Assembly: GCF_019355055.1 (NCBI RefSeq)
Contig: NZ_CP048411.1
Span: 434,001-498,000, forward strand
DNA from: Pseudomonas sp. MTM4
Lineage (GTDB): Bacteria; Pseudomonadota; Gammaproteobacteria; Pseudomonadales; Pseudomonadaceae
DNA: 64,000 nt
Direction of reading: 5' to 3'
Shown here: positions 46,983 through 55,569 of the stretch, piece after piece
Layout of the letters: the number at the start of each line of letters is the position of its first letter
Position numbering within the stretch: position 1 is the first letter of the stretch
The notes under the pieces: generated by a model
Databases searched by the model: none
The model's input: only the letters and a program-made list of their open reading frames with translations
What the model was told of the DNA's origin: nothing
Translations under genes and position numbers: made by a program

Positions 46983-48624
46983 AGACGCGCTCCTTGAAAG
47001 GATCGATGCCGATGCGGCGGAAGGTGTCGAGAAACTGTTCATCTTCGTTACGTTGCTCCACGTAGACGGCAATGATTTTTTCGATGACGTCGGGCATCGC
47101 GTCCTGGGCGAAGGACGGGCCGAGGATCTGGCCAAGGGTGGTATCGCGACCCGAGCTGCCGCCAACCGAAACCTGGTAGAACTCGGCACCCTTCTTGTCG
47201 ACGCCAAGGATGCCGATGTGACCGACATGATGGTGGCCGCAGGCGTTCATGCAGCCGGATATGTTCAGGTCCAGATCGCCAATGTCAAACAGATAGTCAA
47301 GGTCATCGAAGCGACGCTGGATGGCGTCGGCAATCGGGAGCGACTTGGCATTGGCCAGCGAACAGAAGTCACCGCCTGGGCAGCAAATGATGTCGGTGAG
47401 CAAGCCGATGTTCGGCGTGGCGACGCCCAATTCACGCAGCTCGTGCCACAGTTCGAACAGACGCGATTGTTCGACGTCGGCGAGGATCATGTTCTGTTCG
47501 TGCGAGTTGCGTACTTCGCCGAAGCTGTAGCGGTCGGCGAGATCGGCGATCATGTCCAGCTGCTTGTCAGTGACGTCGCCGGGCGCAACGCCGGTGCTCT
47601 TCAGCGACAGCGTGACCGCCGCGTAACCGGGTTTCTTATGCGCCACCACGTTGCGCTCGCGCCAGCGGGCAAAGCCGGTGTGCTCGGCGTCTAGCTGGCG
47701 GAGGGCATCGTCCTGATCATCCAGGGTCTTGTATGGAGGATCGACGAAATACTGGCTGACCCGATGGACTTCGTCATCGTTCAAGGTGCTGGGGCCGTCC
47801 TTGAGATGTTCCCACTCAGCATCGACACGTTCAGCGAAGACCGCCGGCGTCAGAGCCTTGACCAGGATCTTGATGCGCGCCTTGAACTTGTTGTCACGAC
47901 GGCCATAGCGGTTGTACACACGCAGGATGGCTTCGAGATAGGTCAGCAGGTGTTTCCAGGGCAGGAATTCATTGATGAAGCTGCCAACGATGGGGGTACG
48001 CCCCAATCCACCACCAACAGCGACGCGGAAGCCCAGTTCGCCTTCGGCATTCTTCACCGCTTCAAGTCCGATATCGTGCACGCCGATCGCCGCGCGATCG
48101 CTTACCGCACCGTTGATCGCGATCTTGAACTTACGAGGCAGGCGAACGAACTCTGGGTGGAAGGTCGACCATTGGCGGATGATTTCGCACCACGGACGCG
48201 GGTCGACCAGCTCGTCTTTGGCGACGCCGGCGAACTGGTCGGTGGTGGTGTTGCGGATGCAGTTGCCGCTGGTCTGGATTGCGTGCATCTGCACCGTCGA
48301 GAGTTCGGCGAGAATTTCCGGAACATCCTCGAGATCTGGCCAGTTCAATTGCACATTGGTACGGGTACTGATGTGGGCATAACCCTTGTCGTACTTGCGC
48401 GTGATTTCGGCCAGTTTGCGAATCTGTGTCGAGGAGAGCAGGCCATAGGGCACGGCAATGCGGAGCATCGGTGCGTAGCGCTGGATATACAGGCCATTCT
48501 GCAGGCGCAGCGGCAGGAATTCAGGGTCGGTCAGTTCACCGGCGAGGTAACGGCGGGTCTGTTCGCGGAACTGGTTGACGCGTTCTTTTACGATCTGCTG
48601 ATCGTATTGGTCGTAAACGTACAT
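46966..48624 (-). CDS. cysI: Sulfite reductase, siroheme/4Fe-4S hemoprotein subunit
   Basis: 552 residues from the ATG at 48624 (MYVYDQYDQQ). The duplicated NiR/SiR fold carries the cluster ligands Cys415 and Cys421 (CCPGGDFCSLANAKS) and Cys458 and Cys462 (SGCMNACGHHH). The N-terminal half has NGLYIQRYAPMLRIAVPYG and RTNVQLNWPDLEDVPEI. It reduces sulfite to sulfide for cysteine synthesis. The form without an adjacent flavoprotein CysJ suggests ferredoxin- or DUF934-dependent electron supply; this is inference. Confidence 0.93.
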   Translation of the reverse strand: MYVYDQYDQQIVKERVNQFREQTRRYLAGELTDPEFLPLRLQNGLYIQRYAPMLRIAVPYGLLSSTQIRKLAEITRKYDKGYAHISTRTNVQLNWPDLEDVPEILAELSTVQMHAIQTSGNCIRNTTTDQFAGVAKDELVDPRPWCEIIRQWSTFHPEFVRLPRKFKIAINGAVSDRAAIGVHDIGLEAVKNAEGELGFRVAVGGGLGRTPIVGSFINEFLPWKHLLTYLEAILRVYNRYGRRDNKFKARIKILVKALTPAVFAERVDAEWEHLKDGPSTLNDDEVHRVSQYFVDPPYKTLDDQDDALRQLDAEHTGFARWRERNVVAHKKPGYAAVTLSLKSTGVAPGDVTDKQLDMIADLADRYSFGEVRNSHEQNMILADVEQSRLFELWHELRELGVATPNIGLLTDIICCPGGDFCSLANAKSLPIADAIQRRFDDLDYLFDIGDLDLNISGCMNACGHHHVGHIGILGVDKKGAEFYQVSVGGSSGRDTTLGQILGPSFAQDAMPDVIEKIIAVYVEQRNEDEQFLDTFRRIGIDPFKERVYAANH

Positions 48625-48847
48625 AAGAGTCCTGTTCAGGCTGTCTACAGCTTGTCGCGCGCACGGCCGCGCACCCATCAGGGAGGCAGCAAGATACCAG
48701 CTAGCGTTTATACGCAAAAGTGATGTTTGGGAATATGTTTAGAACGAAACGCTGCTTTTTGAGCATTTAAACCGCTTGCCTTGAGCGCCTCGCTTGTGTG
48801 GTCTTAACTGCAAGCAGACGAGCTCTCAACAACAAGGGGAAACAGCT

Positions 48848-48961
48848 ATGTCGGAGCCTTCCAATCAGCGTGGCAATGACAGTAGAGCAGACGCTGCCGC
48901 CATTTTCGTTCTGATTCTTCTGGCGGTAGCGACGGCGATTTTCTGGGTCAGCCATCAGTAA
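48848..48961 (+). CDS. Small single-helix membrane protein of 37 residues
   Basis: The ATG at 48848 has an AAGGGGAA ribosome-binding site. The sequence is a polar head (MSEPSNQRGNDSRADAA) followed by one hydrophobic helix (AIFVLILLAVATAIFWV) and SHQ. Charge pattern and RBS argue for a genuine short gene. It lies between cysI and a DUF2970 gene on the other strand. Function unknown. Confidence 0.6.
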   Translation: MSEPSNQRGNDSRADAAAIFVLILLAVATAIFWVSHQ

Positions 48962-48975
48962 ACGGCAGTGCCGAT

Positions 48976-49194
48976 TTACAGCCCTACGAGATAGAGCACT
49001 AGCTTGACTACGCCGAGAATCACCAAGACGAAGACTACGGTAAAACCCAGGCCCAACAGGATGAAGTGACTCGGCTTGCCGTGACTGAAGTCGCGAGCGC
49101 GATTCTTGCCGCTTTGCACCCCCAGTGCGCCGGCCAGAATGCTTTGCAGCATTTGCCGCAGGGTTAGAGATTTGCGCTCTTGTTCGTCGCTCAT
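48976..49194 (-). CDS. DUF2970-family small membrane protein
   Basis: 72 residues from the ATG at 49194 (MSDEQERKSLTLRQMLQSIL); a GTG six bases upstream is possible. The LRQMLQSILAGALGVQSGKNRARDF stretch followed by one C-terminal helix (FVLVILGVVKLVLYLVGL) is the DUF2970 pattern. Function unknown. Confidence 0.82.
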   Translation of the reverse strand: MSDEQERKSLTLRQMLQSILAGALGVQSGKNRARDFSHGKPSHFILLGLGFTVVFVLVILGVVKLVLYLVGL

Positions 49195-49283
49195 AGACAC
49201 CTCGAAGCTATCGCCTGTCAGAAGTCTAGTCAGTATTCAGCGATGCGGGACGGCACAGGCAATCCCATGGTTCGGGCCTGGGT

Positions 49284-49733
49284 TCAGTGGCCTTTGAACC
49301 AGTCCCAAAGGCCAAGGGAATGATTCGGCAGCAGGTTGATGCCGAGTGCCGACTTGAGCAAGTACAGCACGACCAATCCCACCAGTACGGAAAAGAACAG
49401 GAACAAGGTTATCGCGATGGCTTTGGTCACCAACGACAGGTTGCGCTGTCCCCGCGTCAGCCCGCGCTTGTTATGCCCTCCGACCAGGACGAAATAATAC
49501 TGGTTGTTCCAAATACGGAAGGTGCCGCGTAGATCGATTTTGTGACGTGCCCATGAGCGTGTGGCGAAGGCACTACGAAGTCCTAACAGTTGCTGTTCGG
49601 TGAAGCTCTCGCGAAGCGCTTCGGGTAGGCGCTGCTTTAGGCCAATGATGAACGGGTCATGCTTGAGCGCAGCAGCGTTTTCAGTGGCTGGGTATAGGGC
49701 GGAGCTGTCGTTGTCAGAGTCGGAAGGAATCAT
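49284..49733 (-). CDS. Membrane protein of unknown function
   Basis: 149 residues. A cytoplasmic part with FIIGLKQRLPEALRESFTEQ and RGTFRIWNNQYYFVLVGGHN precedes a basic RGLTRGQRN segment and a single long hydrophobic helix (AIAITLFLFFSVLVGLVVLY). No catalytic motif recognised. I recall similar pseudomonad proteins carrying misleading database names. Confidence 0.75.
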   Translation of the reverse strand: MIPSDSDNDSSALYPATENAAALKHDPFIIGLKQRLPEALRESFTEQQLLGLRSAFATRSWARHKIDLRGTFRIWNNQYYFVLVGGHNKRGLTRGQRNLSLVTKAIAITLFLFFSVLVGLVVLYLLKSALGINLLPNHSLGLWDWFKGH

Positions 49734-49780
49734 AGCGTCAGGTTGCCGTCAGTACAGGGATTAGGCGCAACCTCATGCAA

Positions 49781-51124
49781 CTAATCGGCCGGAATTAGGC
49801 TAATTTGGTCAATTTTTTCCAGTTCGCGCTGCAGCTCGCTGAAACGAGGCCTATCCGTTGGGTTGTCGAGCCGGCATTGGCGCTGCAGCGTGTGAAGTCG
49901 TTGAACTTGGAGATGGCCATCAGCAACGCCACAGCGCTCCAGCAATTCTTCGAGCAAGCAGCCGAATGCTCGCACTTCGAGTCGTTCGAGAGACTGACCC
50001 TGAGCGCTTTGCGGTGCATAGAAGGAGGCCGCGCCGAAGTCGCTTAACAAGGTCTCCCCGCTTGGGTCGACCAACAGGTTATGGCCGTAGAGATCACCGT
50101 GAAGAATGCCACGCCGATGAAGATGGCTGACCACCGAGGTCACGCTAGTGGCGATGCGTAGCATCTGGCCGACTGAAAAACGTCGCTCCGCTTCGTAGCA
50201 GTCGCGCGTGCAGCTAGCGAGTGATGGCGGCCCGGCCAGTGGCTGGTAGGACGACGCGATGAGCTCCATCAGCAAACCCGGCAGCGTATCGGCACTTTCG
50301 GCCAGCGGCCCGGCGATACCGATCAGACCGGGATGCTCGCCGGCAGCGATGCACGCGGCCATCTCGCTGTGCGGCAGCCCATCGCTGGTCACACTGCCTT
50401 TGAATAACTTGACCGCCATTGGCCGCGGTGCCTGGTTGCCGTACTGCCAATGGGCTTGATGAATGACGCCGGAAGCGCCCTGACCGAGCACGCTACCCAG
50501 AGTGATTTCGTCACGACCGACCGGCGGCAGCGGGTGCCGCGCCAACGTCTCTGCTTCGATCGCGTCGCTGAATGGATTGCCGGCAAAAGCAAGCCAGGTC
50601 AGCCGAGGCATGCTCAGCAGCCAGTCGGGCAGTGCAGGCAGGCGGTTCGCTGCAATGCGCAGCAGTTCTAGATTGATACAGCGGGAAAGACCTTCGGGCA
50701 GTGCTTGCAGTCGATTGCCGGCGAGCATCAGCTTTTGCAGCCGCGTGCAGCGACCTATCTCATCGGGCAGGGATTCGAGCTGATTGTTGGTGAGAATCAG
50801 CCAGCGGAGCTTGGGTGGCAGCGCCTCGGCGGGCAGACGCCGGATACGGTTGGCCTTGAAACCGACCATCTCCAGATTCAGGCATTTGCCGAGCGTCGCC
50901 GGAACCTCCGTGAATGCATTGTCCGAGCAAAATAGAATGCGCAGTTTGTGTAGCCGCCATAGATCAGGCGGTAGGCTGCTGAGTCGGTTGCCCGAAAGGT
51001 TGAGTACTTCCAGACTATCGGCCAGGTCGAAAATCTCGCTGGGAAAGATTTCAAGCTGTTCCGACAGATTCAATCGCGTGGAGCCCTTCAGCTCGCCGCT
51101 TTTCAGTTGTGCCAGTGTGTGCAT
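49781..51124 (-). CDS. Leucine-rich-repeat protein fused to a serine/threonine-kinase-like domain
   Basis: 447 residues from the ATG at 51124. The N-terminal half (about 15-200) holds regular leucine-rich repeats of about 23 residues (SLEVLNLSGNRLSSLPPDLW, LRWLILTNNQLESLPDEIGR). The C-terminal half (about 205-440) is a eukaryotic-like kinase: glycine-rich loop GSVLGQGASGVIH, Lys239 in AVKLFKG, HGDLYGHN at 342-349 (HGD in place of HRD, catalytic Asp kept) and DFG at 362-364. No transmembrane helix or signal peptide is seen, so it should be cytoplasmic. The substrate and upstream signal are unknown. Confidence 0.9.
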   Translation of the reverse strand: MHTLAQLKSGELKGSTRLNLSEQLEIFPSEIFDLADSLEVLNLSGNRLSSLPPDLWRLHKLRILFCSDNAFTEVPATLGKCLNLEMVGFKANRIRRLPAEALPPKLRWLILTNNQLESLPDEIGRCTRLQKLMLAGNRLQALPEGLSRCINLELLRIAANRLPALPDWLLSMPRLTWLAFAGNPFSDAIEAETLARHPLPPVGRDEITLGSVLGQGASGVIHQAHWQYGNQAPRPMAVKLFKGSVTSDGLPHSEMAACIAAGEHPGLIGIAGPLAESADTLPGLLMELIASSYQPLAGPPSLASCTRDCYEAERRFSVGQMLRIATSVTSVVSHLHRRGILHGDLYGHNLLVDPSGETLLSDFGAASFYAPQSAQGQSLERLEVRAFGCLLEELLERCGVADGHLQVQRLHTLQRQCRLDNPTDRPRFSELQRELEKIDQISLIPAD

Positions 51125-51227
51125 GCGGTTTCCGTGCGAGCTGACTGTCGCGGCGAAAGGGAGGTGTTGCTGCCAAGGCGGCCAGCGGGTCAGTGCGCTA
51201 CGACAGTGAAGAATTCCCGGCGTTCCG

Positions 51228-52280
51228 TCAGCCTTTTGATGCAGGCTTTTCCGTTGATTCTGGCCGCTTACGGATGACTCGCTCAGCGCGGGCGCGCAGT
51301 TGCCCGCAGCCGCCATCGATGTCCTGGCCGGCAGAGTTACGTACCTTGGTCAAAACGCCGTTCTGGTGCAGGTAACGCATGATCTGATGGATGCGATCAG
51401 CAGTGGGGCGTTGGAATTCATCATCGTCGAGGCTGTTATAGGGAATCACATTCATGATCGCGAACTTCCCCTTGAGCAGCCGGATGATGCCGTCCATTTC
51501 CTCCTGGCTGTCATTGATGCCCTTGAGCAACGTCCACTGGTACTGAATCGGATAGTCGACCAGGCGCGCATAGGCCTCACCCAGTTCGACTAGCTCGGCA
51601 GGGTCGAACACCGGTGCTCGGGGCAGCAACTCGCGGCGCAGCGCCGCATCGGTACTGTGCAGCGATAGCGCCAACGCGGGACGTATCTCCTGCTGGGGCA
51701 AACGCTCGAAGACACGTGGATCGCCTACGGTGGAAAACACCAGATTCTTGTGCCCGATACCGCCGTCGGTGCCCAGCAGGTCGATGGCCTCGAGCACGTT
51801 ATCGAGGTTATGGGCCGGCTCGCCCATGCCCATGAACACGACCTTCTTTACCGGGCGGAAGCGCCGCGCGAGGGCCACCTGGGCGACGATCTCGGCACTG
51901 CCTAGCTGGCGCAGCAGGCCGCTTTTGCCCGTCATGCAGAACACGCAGCCGACCGCACAACCGACCTGGCTGGAGACGCATAGACCATCGCGAGGCAGGA
52001 GAACACTTTCCACCATCTGACCGTCAGTTAGTTCCACCAGCAAACGCGCGGAACCGTCATTAGCTGGATGCTCGGAGCGTAGCCGGGCCAGGCGTTCAAT
52101 GGTTTCGCTGACGGCGGGGAGGCCGTTGCGTACCGATAGCGGCAGAAAGTCTTCGGTTTTCTGATGCCGGGTACCGATGTCCAGCGCCTGGCCTTTGAGC
52201 CAGGCACGCGTGACCCGACCGATGTGGACGGGCTTGGCACCAATTTCGGCGAGCTGTTGATGAATATCGTGGATGCGCAT
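51228..52280 (-). CDS. RlmN-like radical SAM methyltransferase paralogue
   Basis: 350 residues. The radical-SAM cysteines Cys108, Cys112 and Cys115 are in SQVGCAVGCVFCMTG. The Cys in IDGGCGQLRARA near the C-terminus corresponds to the methyl-carrier cysteine of RlmN/Cfr. FMGMGEPAHNLDNV is the SAM-binding GEPxxN. The N-terminal helical domain is short and unlike that of standard RlmN. The canonical RlmN of pseudomonads lies elsewhere in the genome, so this is probably a second paralogue with an unknown RNA or protein target. Confidence 0.88.
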   Translation of the reverse strand: MRIHDIHQQLAEIGAKPVHIGRVTRAWLKGQALDIGTRHQKTEDFLPLSVRNGLPAVSETIERLARLRSEHPANDGSARLLVELTDGQMVESVLLPRDGLCVSSQVGCAVGCVFCMTGKSGLLRQLGSAEIVAQVALARRFRPVKKVVFMGMGEPAHNLDNVLEAIDLLGTDGGIGHKNLVFSTVGDPRVFERLPQQEIRPALALSLHSTDAALRRELLPRAPVFDPAELVELGEAYARLVDYPIQYQWTLLKGINDSQEEMDGIIRLLKGKFAIMNVIPYNSLDDDEFQRPTADRIHQIMRYLHQNGVLTKVRNSAGQDIDGGCGQLRARAERVIRKRPESTEKPASKG

Positions 52281-52349
52281 AGGGCGCGCATTCTAGCCAA
52301 AGGGCGCGAGCGGGTCTGTAGTGGGGTAAGCAGCTCCGCGTCTCGATGA

Positions 52350-53498
52350 TCATTCGTTGAAGCGACGACCACCCAATGCAAGGCTGGCCAGCAGCACAGC
52401 AAGAAGGCCAAAGGCGAGGGTCAGTGAACCAAAGTGTGCGATGAGCCCAATCAAGGCCGGACCGGCAAGCACCCCGGCGAAGCCGATAGTGGTCGCGGCA
52501 GTGATGGCCTGGTGCACCGGCATGCTGCGCTGTCGGCTCAGAGAGGAAATCAGTACTGGCGAGACATTGGCGCAGCCCAGCCCACAAAGGCCATAACCGA
52601 TGAGTGCGAGCGCCCAGTGCTCGGTCACGAGGCTTAGGCCGACGCCGATCGCTGCCAACAGCCCCCCGAAACCAATCACGCGCGCTGTCCCCAGCGCGTT
52701 CACGATAGGCCCACCGGCGAAACGGCCGATCGTGACCATCAATGCGAAGCTCGCGTAGCCCAGACCGCCCCTGGCCGTTTCCAGTGCCTTTTGTTCGGTG
52801 AGGTAGAGGGCGCTCCAGTCCAATATCGCGCCCTCGGCCAAGTAGACGACGAAGCACAGGGCGCCCACCAGCAGCACCATGCCGGTGGGGCGAATGAAGG
52901 CGACTCCGCCGGCCGGCGCTTTGTCCCGTAGATATCCGGGTGTCACGACAAGGTTCGCCACTGCGATGACCGCAATCATCAGCAGAGTGCCGGTTAGCGG
53001 TGCGAGACCCAGCGTCAGCGCGACGGTGAGGGCCAGCGCACCGCAGATCGAGCCCAGGCTGAACATGCCGTGAAAGTTCGACATATGTCGCTTACCGGTG
53101 TCGCGCTCGATCATCACGCCTTGAATGTTCAGCACCACATCGATGACGCCGAGACTGCCGCCGAAAAAGAACAGCGAAAGTGCCAGCAACCAGATCGATT
53201 CGGTCATGGCCATGCCGCCCAGCGCGACGAGCAATAATGCCACGCTGGACAGCACGACCGGGCGAATCCCGTATCGGGTCACCAGCAACCCGGACAGCGG
53301 CATCCAGGTCAGCGAGCCGATACCGATGCACAGCAGTAGCGTGCCGAACAGCGCATCGCTCATTTCGATGCGCTCACGTACATAAGGTACCAGCGGCGCC
53401 CAGATGGACAGGCCGAACCCCGCCATGAAAAAGCCGACGCGTGTGGCGCGACGAGCAGTGGGCGATGTGGCATCGACGGAAAAGCTTGCCGCAGACAT
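52350..53498 (-). CDS. Major facilitator superfamily transporter (YbjJ-like)
   Basis: 382 residues, about 12 hydrophobic helices. Motif A-like segments LVTRYGIRPVVLSS and ALGTARVIGFGG, and GVIDVVLNIQGVMIERDTGK at about 120, fit the YbjJ-like branch of the MFS. The substrate is unknown. The start is the ATG at 53498. Confidence 0.88.
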   Translation of the reverse strand: MSAASFSVDATSPTARRATRVGFFMAGFGLSIWAPLVPYVRERIEMSDALFGTLLLCIGIGSLTWMPLSGLLVTRYGIRPVVLSSVALLLVALGGMAMTESIWLLALSLFFFGGSLGVIDVVLNIQGVMIERDTGKRHMSNFHGMFSLGSICGALALTVALTLGLAPLTGTLLMIAVIAVANLVVTPGYLRDKAPAGGVAFIRPTGMVLLVGALCFVVYLAEGAILDWSALYLTEQKALETARGGLGYASFALMVTIGRFAGGPIVNALGTARVIGFGGLLAAIGVGLSLVTEHWALALIGYGLCGLGCANVSPVLISSLSRQRSMPVHQAITAATTIGFAGVLAGPALIGLIAHFGSLTLAFGLLAVLLASLALGGRRFNE

Positions 53499-53691
53499 GC
53501 GCGGTTATCCTTGATCAGCAGGAAATGAATGATAGGCGCTGGGCACCAGAGCCGATTGTGCCGGCGCCGTTGTGTCAAAGAACAGGGAAATGCCGTCGCA
53601 GAGGTCTAAGCGGGCCGCACTGGGCTCACCCAGTCGTGAAAGCGGCCGTGGTAATCTGCGCCTTTGCCAGCAACACGGTCCGGAGCGGTAC

Positions 53692-53994
53692 ATGAAGTTC
53701 ATTCACCAGCGCGAACACCTCAACGAAGACGACTTTGTAATCATTGAATGTTCGCAGCCCTGCAATATCCGCTTGATGAACGACAAGAACTTCCGCAGTT
53801 TCAGAAATGGTGGTCGGCATACCTATCACGGTGGTGCCTTCGACAAGTTTCCGGCGAGGATCAAGGTACCCAACACGGGATTCTGGAATATCACCATCGA
53901 CACGGTAACGCGCAGAGCCATTAGCGTTACCCGCAAACCAGCACTCACACATTCGATCAAAATCGTCCGCAACTCGCCCTCGCAGCTGAAATAA
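53692..53994 (+). CDS. DUF1883-domain protein
   Basis: 100 residues from the ATG at 53692 (MKFIHQREHLNEDDFVIIEC). The conserved core is CNIRLMNDKNFRSFRNGGRH and GFWNITIDTVTRRAISVT. DUF1883 domains are also found fused to TIR-like domains elsewhere, but here the domain stands alone. Function unknown. The longer upstream frame (from 53572) is rejected because the ATG fits the domain start. Confidence 0.85.
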   Translation: MKFIHQREHLNEDDFVIIECSQPCNIRLMNDKNFRSFRNGGRHTYHGGAFDKFPARIKVPNTGFWNITIDTVTRRAISVTRKPALTHSIKIVRNSPSQLK

Positions 53995-54110
53995 CCATTC
54001 CTGATGCGCGCACCTGGCTACGCGCTCGGTTTTCAGTCAGCCGAGTGCCACTCGTCGCCGCGCTCGCGCATGCGGTGTTATCGCTTGCCTTCCGTGCTTC
54101 GCCTATTTAG

Positions 54111-54122
54111 CTTTAGGTAAAG
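54111..54122. promoter_or_regulatory. Candidate MarR-type operator
   Basis: CTTTAGGTAAAG (5-bp arms around a GG centre) lies 22 bases upstream of the marR-type start, in an AT-rich stretch unlike the surroundings. Autoregulation is usual for MarR genes. Confidence 0.3.
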
Positions 54123-54143
54123 ATTCTTTTCCTGGAGTTATTT

Positions 54144-54659
54144 ATGCGCAAGCCCGAGGCTGGCGACCACGTCGACGGCGTATTGGCCCAATGGCACAAC
54201 GTGCGCCCTGAAAGCGACGCATCGCCGATGGCGATATTCACGCGCGTATTTCGGCTTTCCAAGTACCTCAACCGCAGCATTGCCGCCGTGTTCCGTACGC
54301 ACGGCCTGCATGACGGCGAGTTCGATTTGCTCGCGACGCTGTACCGTGCCGGTCAGCCACAGGGGCTGACGCCAAACGCGCTTCGCCACGCGGCAGTGCT
54401 CAGCTCTGGTGCGATGACCAATAGGCTCGATCGACTTGAAGCCGCCGGGCTGATTCAGCGTGTCGCCAATCCGGCAGACCGTCGCAGCCTGTTGATACGC
54501 CTCAGCGACGAAGGGCAGGCCGTGCTGCTCGGCTGTCTCGATGAATACCTGGCTACGCTGCATCGCATGCAGGCGCCACTCGATGAGGAACAGAAGCGGG
54601 CCCTGGCGAATGGACTGCGCGCGCTGCTACTGACGCTGGAGGAGCAGGGCGATGACTAA
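54144..54659 (+). CDS. MarR-family transcriptional regulator
   Basis: 171 residues. Winged helix: EFDLLATLYRAGQPQGLTPN, LSSGAMTNRLDRLEAAGLIQ and RVANPADRRSLLIRLSDEGQ, the MarR recognition helix and wing. The ribosome-binding site is CTGGAG. It overlaps the EamA transporter gene by 8 bases and probably represses it. Confidence 0.94.
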   Translation: MRKPEAGDHVDGVLAQWHNVRPESDASPMAIFTRVFRLSKYLNRSIAAVFRTHGLHDGEFDLLATLYRAGQPQGLTPNALRHAAVLSSGAMTNRLDRLEAAGLIQRVANPADRRSLLIRLSDEGQAVLLGCLDEYLATLHRMQAPLDEEQKRALANGLRALLLTLEEQGDD

Positions 54660-55563
54660 AACAACCCGTGGCGTTACCCGCGCGCATCTGGGCATGGTGC
54701 TCTGGGCATTGTTCGTTGGCCTGTCCTTTCCTGCGGTGGGGCTGATGAGCGAAGGGCTACCGCCGCTGCTATTGACCGCCATCCGCTTCAGCATTGCTGC
54801 GTTGGCACTGCTCCCGTTGTTGTGGCGACAGGACGAGCGCTGGCCGAGCCTTCCGGGGCTGCTGCTGTATGCGTTGATGGGCCTGAGTCTGGCTGGCTTC
54901 TTCGGCACGATGTTCTGGGCAGCGCACCGTGTCAGCGCGTTGTCGATGGCCACGCTGTTCGTCAGTGTGCCGCTGTTGGCCTACTGCATTGGTCGTGGTT
55001 TGGGTGTCGAGCAAGCAGCGGGGCGGTTGCTGGCGATTCTTGCATTGGGTGCGTTCGGCGCACTAGGGCTAGCTATCGCTGAAAATAACGGGGATCTCTC
55101 CGAGCTAAAATTCGGCTTTGGCGAACTGGCATTCTTTTTCGGCTGCATCGCCTCGGCGTTGTATCCGGTGTTGAGCAAGTGGGGTTTACATCGTGGCGTA
55201 CTGGCCCGGCAGGCAGGGTTGCGGACCTTCTGGAGTCTCTTCATGGGCGCGATTCTGATCGGCATGCTGGGGCTGATCTGGGAGCAACCGGTCGCGTTGA
55301 TGCGGATGGACCTGAGGGACACGGCGCTGGTCATCTATCTAGGCGTGTTCTCGAGCGGCATGACCTTCTTTCTGCAGCAGCGGGCCACGGCGGTGCTGAC
55401 ACCAGGCGCGGTCACTGCTTATAGCTATCTGGTCCCGTTCGTGTCGATGGTGCTGCTGTTTGTCGCCCAACCACAACGAATCGGCTGGCATTGGCTACCG
55501 GGTAGCCTGATGGTGGTCCTGGCTATCGCGCTATTGCTGCGGCGTGGCGAAAGCCATGAATAA
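54652..55563 (+). CDS. EamA-family (DMT) metabolite exporter
   Basis: 303 residues with ten predicted helices in two EamA repeats. WALFVGLSFPAVGLMSEGLP opens the first, and YLGVFSSGMTFFLQQRATAV closes the second. DMT exporters usually expel amino acids or drugs. It is coupled to the MarR regulator by an overlap, so it is likely induced by the ligand MarR senses. Confidence 0.9.
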   Translation: MTKTTRGVTRAHLGMVLWALFVGLSFPAVGLMSEGLPPLLLTAIRFSIAALALLPLLWRQDERWPSLPGLLLYALMGLSLAGFFGTMFWAAHRVSALSMATLFVSVPLLAYCIGRGLGVEQAAGRLLAILALGAFGALGLAIAENNGDLSELKFGFGELAFFFGCIASALYPVLSKWGLHRGVLARQAGLRTFWSLFMGAILIGMLGLIWEQPVALMRMDLRDTALVIYLGVFSSGMTFFLQQRATAVLTPGAVTAYSYLVPFVSMVLLFVAQPQRIGWHWLPGSLMVVLAIALLLRRGESHE

Positions 55564-55569
55564 CCTGCA

